Of a DNA stretch of 6,084 bases, positions 5,985 through 6,084 are shown piece after piece (within the stretch, counting starts at the first letter, position 1; the number at the start of each line of letters is the position of its first letter). This stretch comes from Thioalkalivibrio sp. (GTDB taxonomy: Bacteria; Pseudomonadota; Gammaproteobacteria; Ectothiorhodospirales; Ectothiorhodospiraceae), in the NCBI GenBank assembly GCA_003553165.1, contig PUOZ01000028.1, forward strand, positions 1-6,084. The letters are read 5' to 3'. A model generated the notes under the pieces. That model had not been told where the DNA came from. It worked only from the letters and a program-made list of their open reading frames with translations, and ran no database searches. Both the position numbers and the translations under genes were made by a program.

Positions 5985-6084
5985 CGTTTTCGCGCGACAC
6001 GGTCCATGCAAAAAACGAAAGGTATCAGTGCAGTGAGGGTCTCTCTGGGATAATCCAGGCTTGGCGGGTTTCGCATACTGCATA

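Larger units (their letters stand above)
5827..6084 (-). other. Upstream region of the AraC-type gene, no gene recognised
   Basis: These 258 nt up to the window edge hold no reading frame that looks like a protein; the two - strand frames crossing it are low-complexity, Pro/Arg-rich, and overlap the regulator or end at its start. The part from ~5880 to 6030 is visibly more AT-rich than the flanking genes, as expected for a promoter region. The regulatory candidates inside it are listed separately. Confidence 0.55.

Noticed and set aside
5269..6036. + strand open frame of 255 codons
   Set aside because: Antisense to the AraC-type gene, whose HTH motifs are unmistakable; the peptide has no recognisable domain.
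5742..6083. - strand open frame of 113 codons upstream of and overlapping the regulator
   Set aside because: Overlaps the regulator's start by ~85 nt in another frame, low-complexity Pro/Arg-rich peptide, no ribosome-binding site visible within the window.
1..6084. CRISPR array, tRNA or rRNA genes, insertion sequence
   Set aside because: No regularly spaced direct repeats, no tRNA-like cloverleaf noticed by eye, no rRNA motifs and no transposase reading frame.

Overview
The window looks like chromosomal DNA from a GC-rich proteobacterium. I would guess a gammaproteobacterium or betaproteobacterium, because of the high GC with GC-rich third codon positions, the multi-domain cyclic-di-GMP signalling protein, and the REP-type palindromes in an intergenic space. 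Genus cannot be read from the sequence.

Left to right: (1) positions 1-212 hold the last ~70 codons of an HD-GYP phosphodiesterase gene on the + strand, cut by the window edge. (2) After an 84-nt gap, a single very large + strand gene (297-4619, GTG start, 1440 aa) encodes a membrane-anchored sensor: TM1, periplasmic dCACHE-like sensor, TM2, GAF-like domain, three PAS domains, GGDEF, EAL and a C-terminal zinc-binding CZB-like domain. Both catalytic domains keep their signature residues and the GGDEF domain keeps its inhibitory I-site. (3) The 166-nt space between convergent genes (4620-4785) contains two REP-like palindromes in inverted orientation (a BIME-type element) around a third hairpin with a GCAA tetraloop. 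The right-hand REP runs into the end of the next gene and supplies its stop codon. (4) On the - strand, 5826-4786 encodes a 346-aa AraC/XylS-family transcription regulator. (5) The last ~258 nt (5827-6084) are its upstream region. I see no convincing gene there, only a possible sigma70-like promoter, two short palindromes and a GC-rich hairpin over the likely ribosome-binding site.

Functionally, the two + strand genes are both cyclic-di-GMP enzymes and may be co-expressed: the HD-GYP protein should degrade the messenger, and the large protein could make and/or degrade it in response to a periplasmic ligand, cytoplasmic signals through GAF/PAS, and zinc through the CZB-like domain. The AraC-type regulator is convergent, and nothing in the sequence ties it to cyclic-di-GMP. 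I did not find an entirely new system. The most notable items are the zinc-site-bearing hybrid GGDEF-EAL protein and the structured REP pair whose GTAG foot forms a stop codon.
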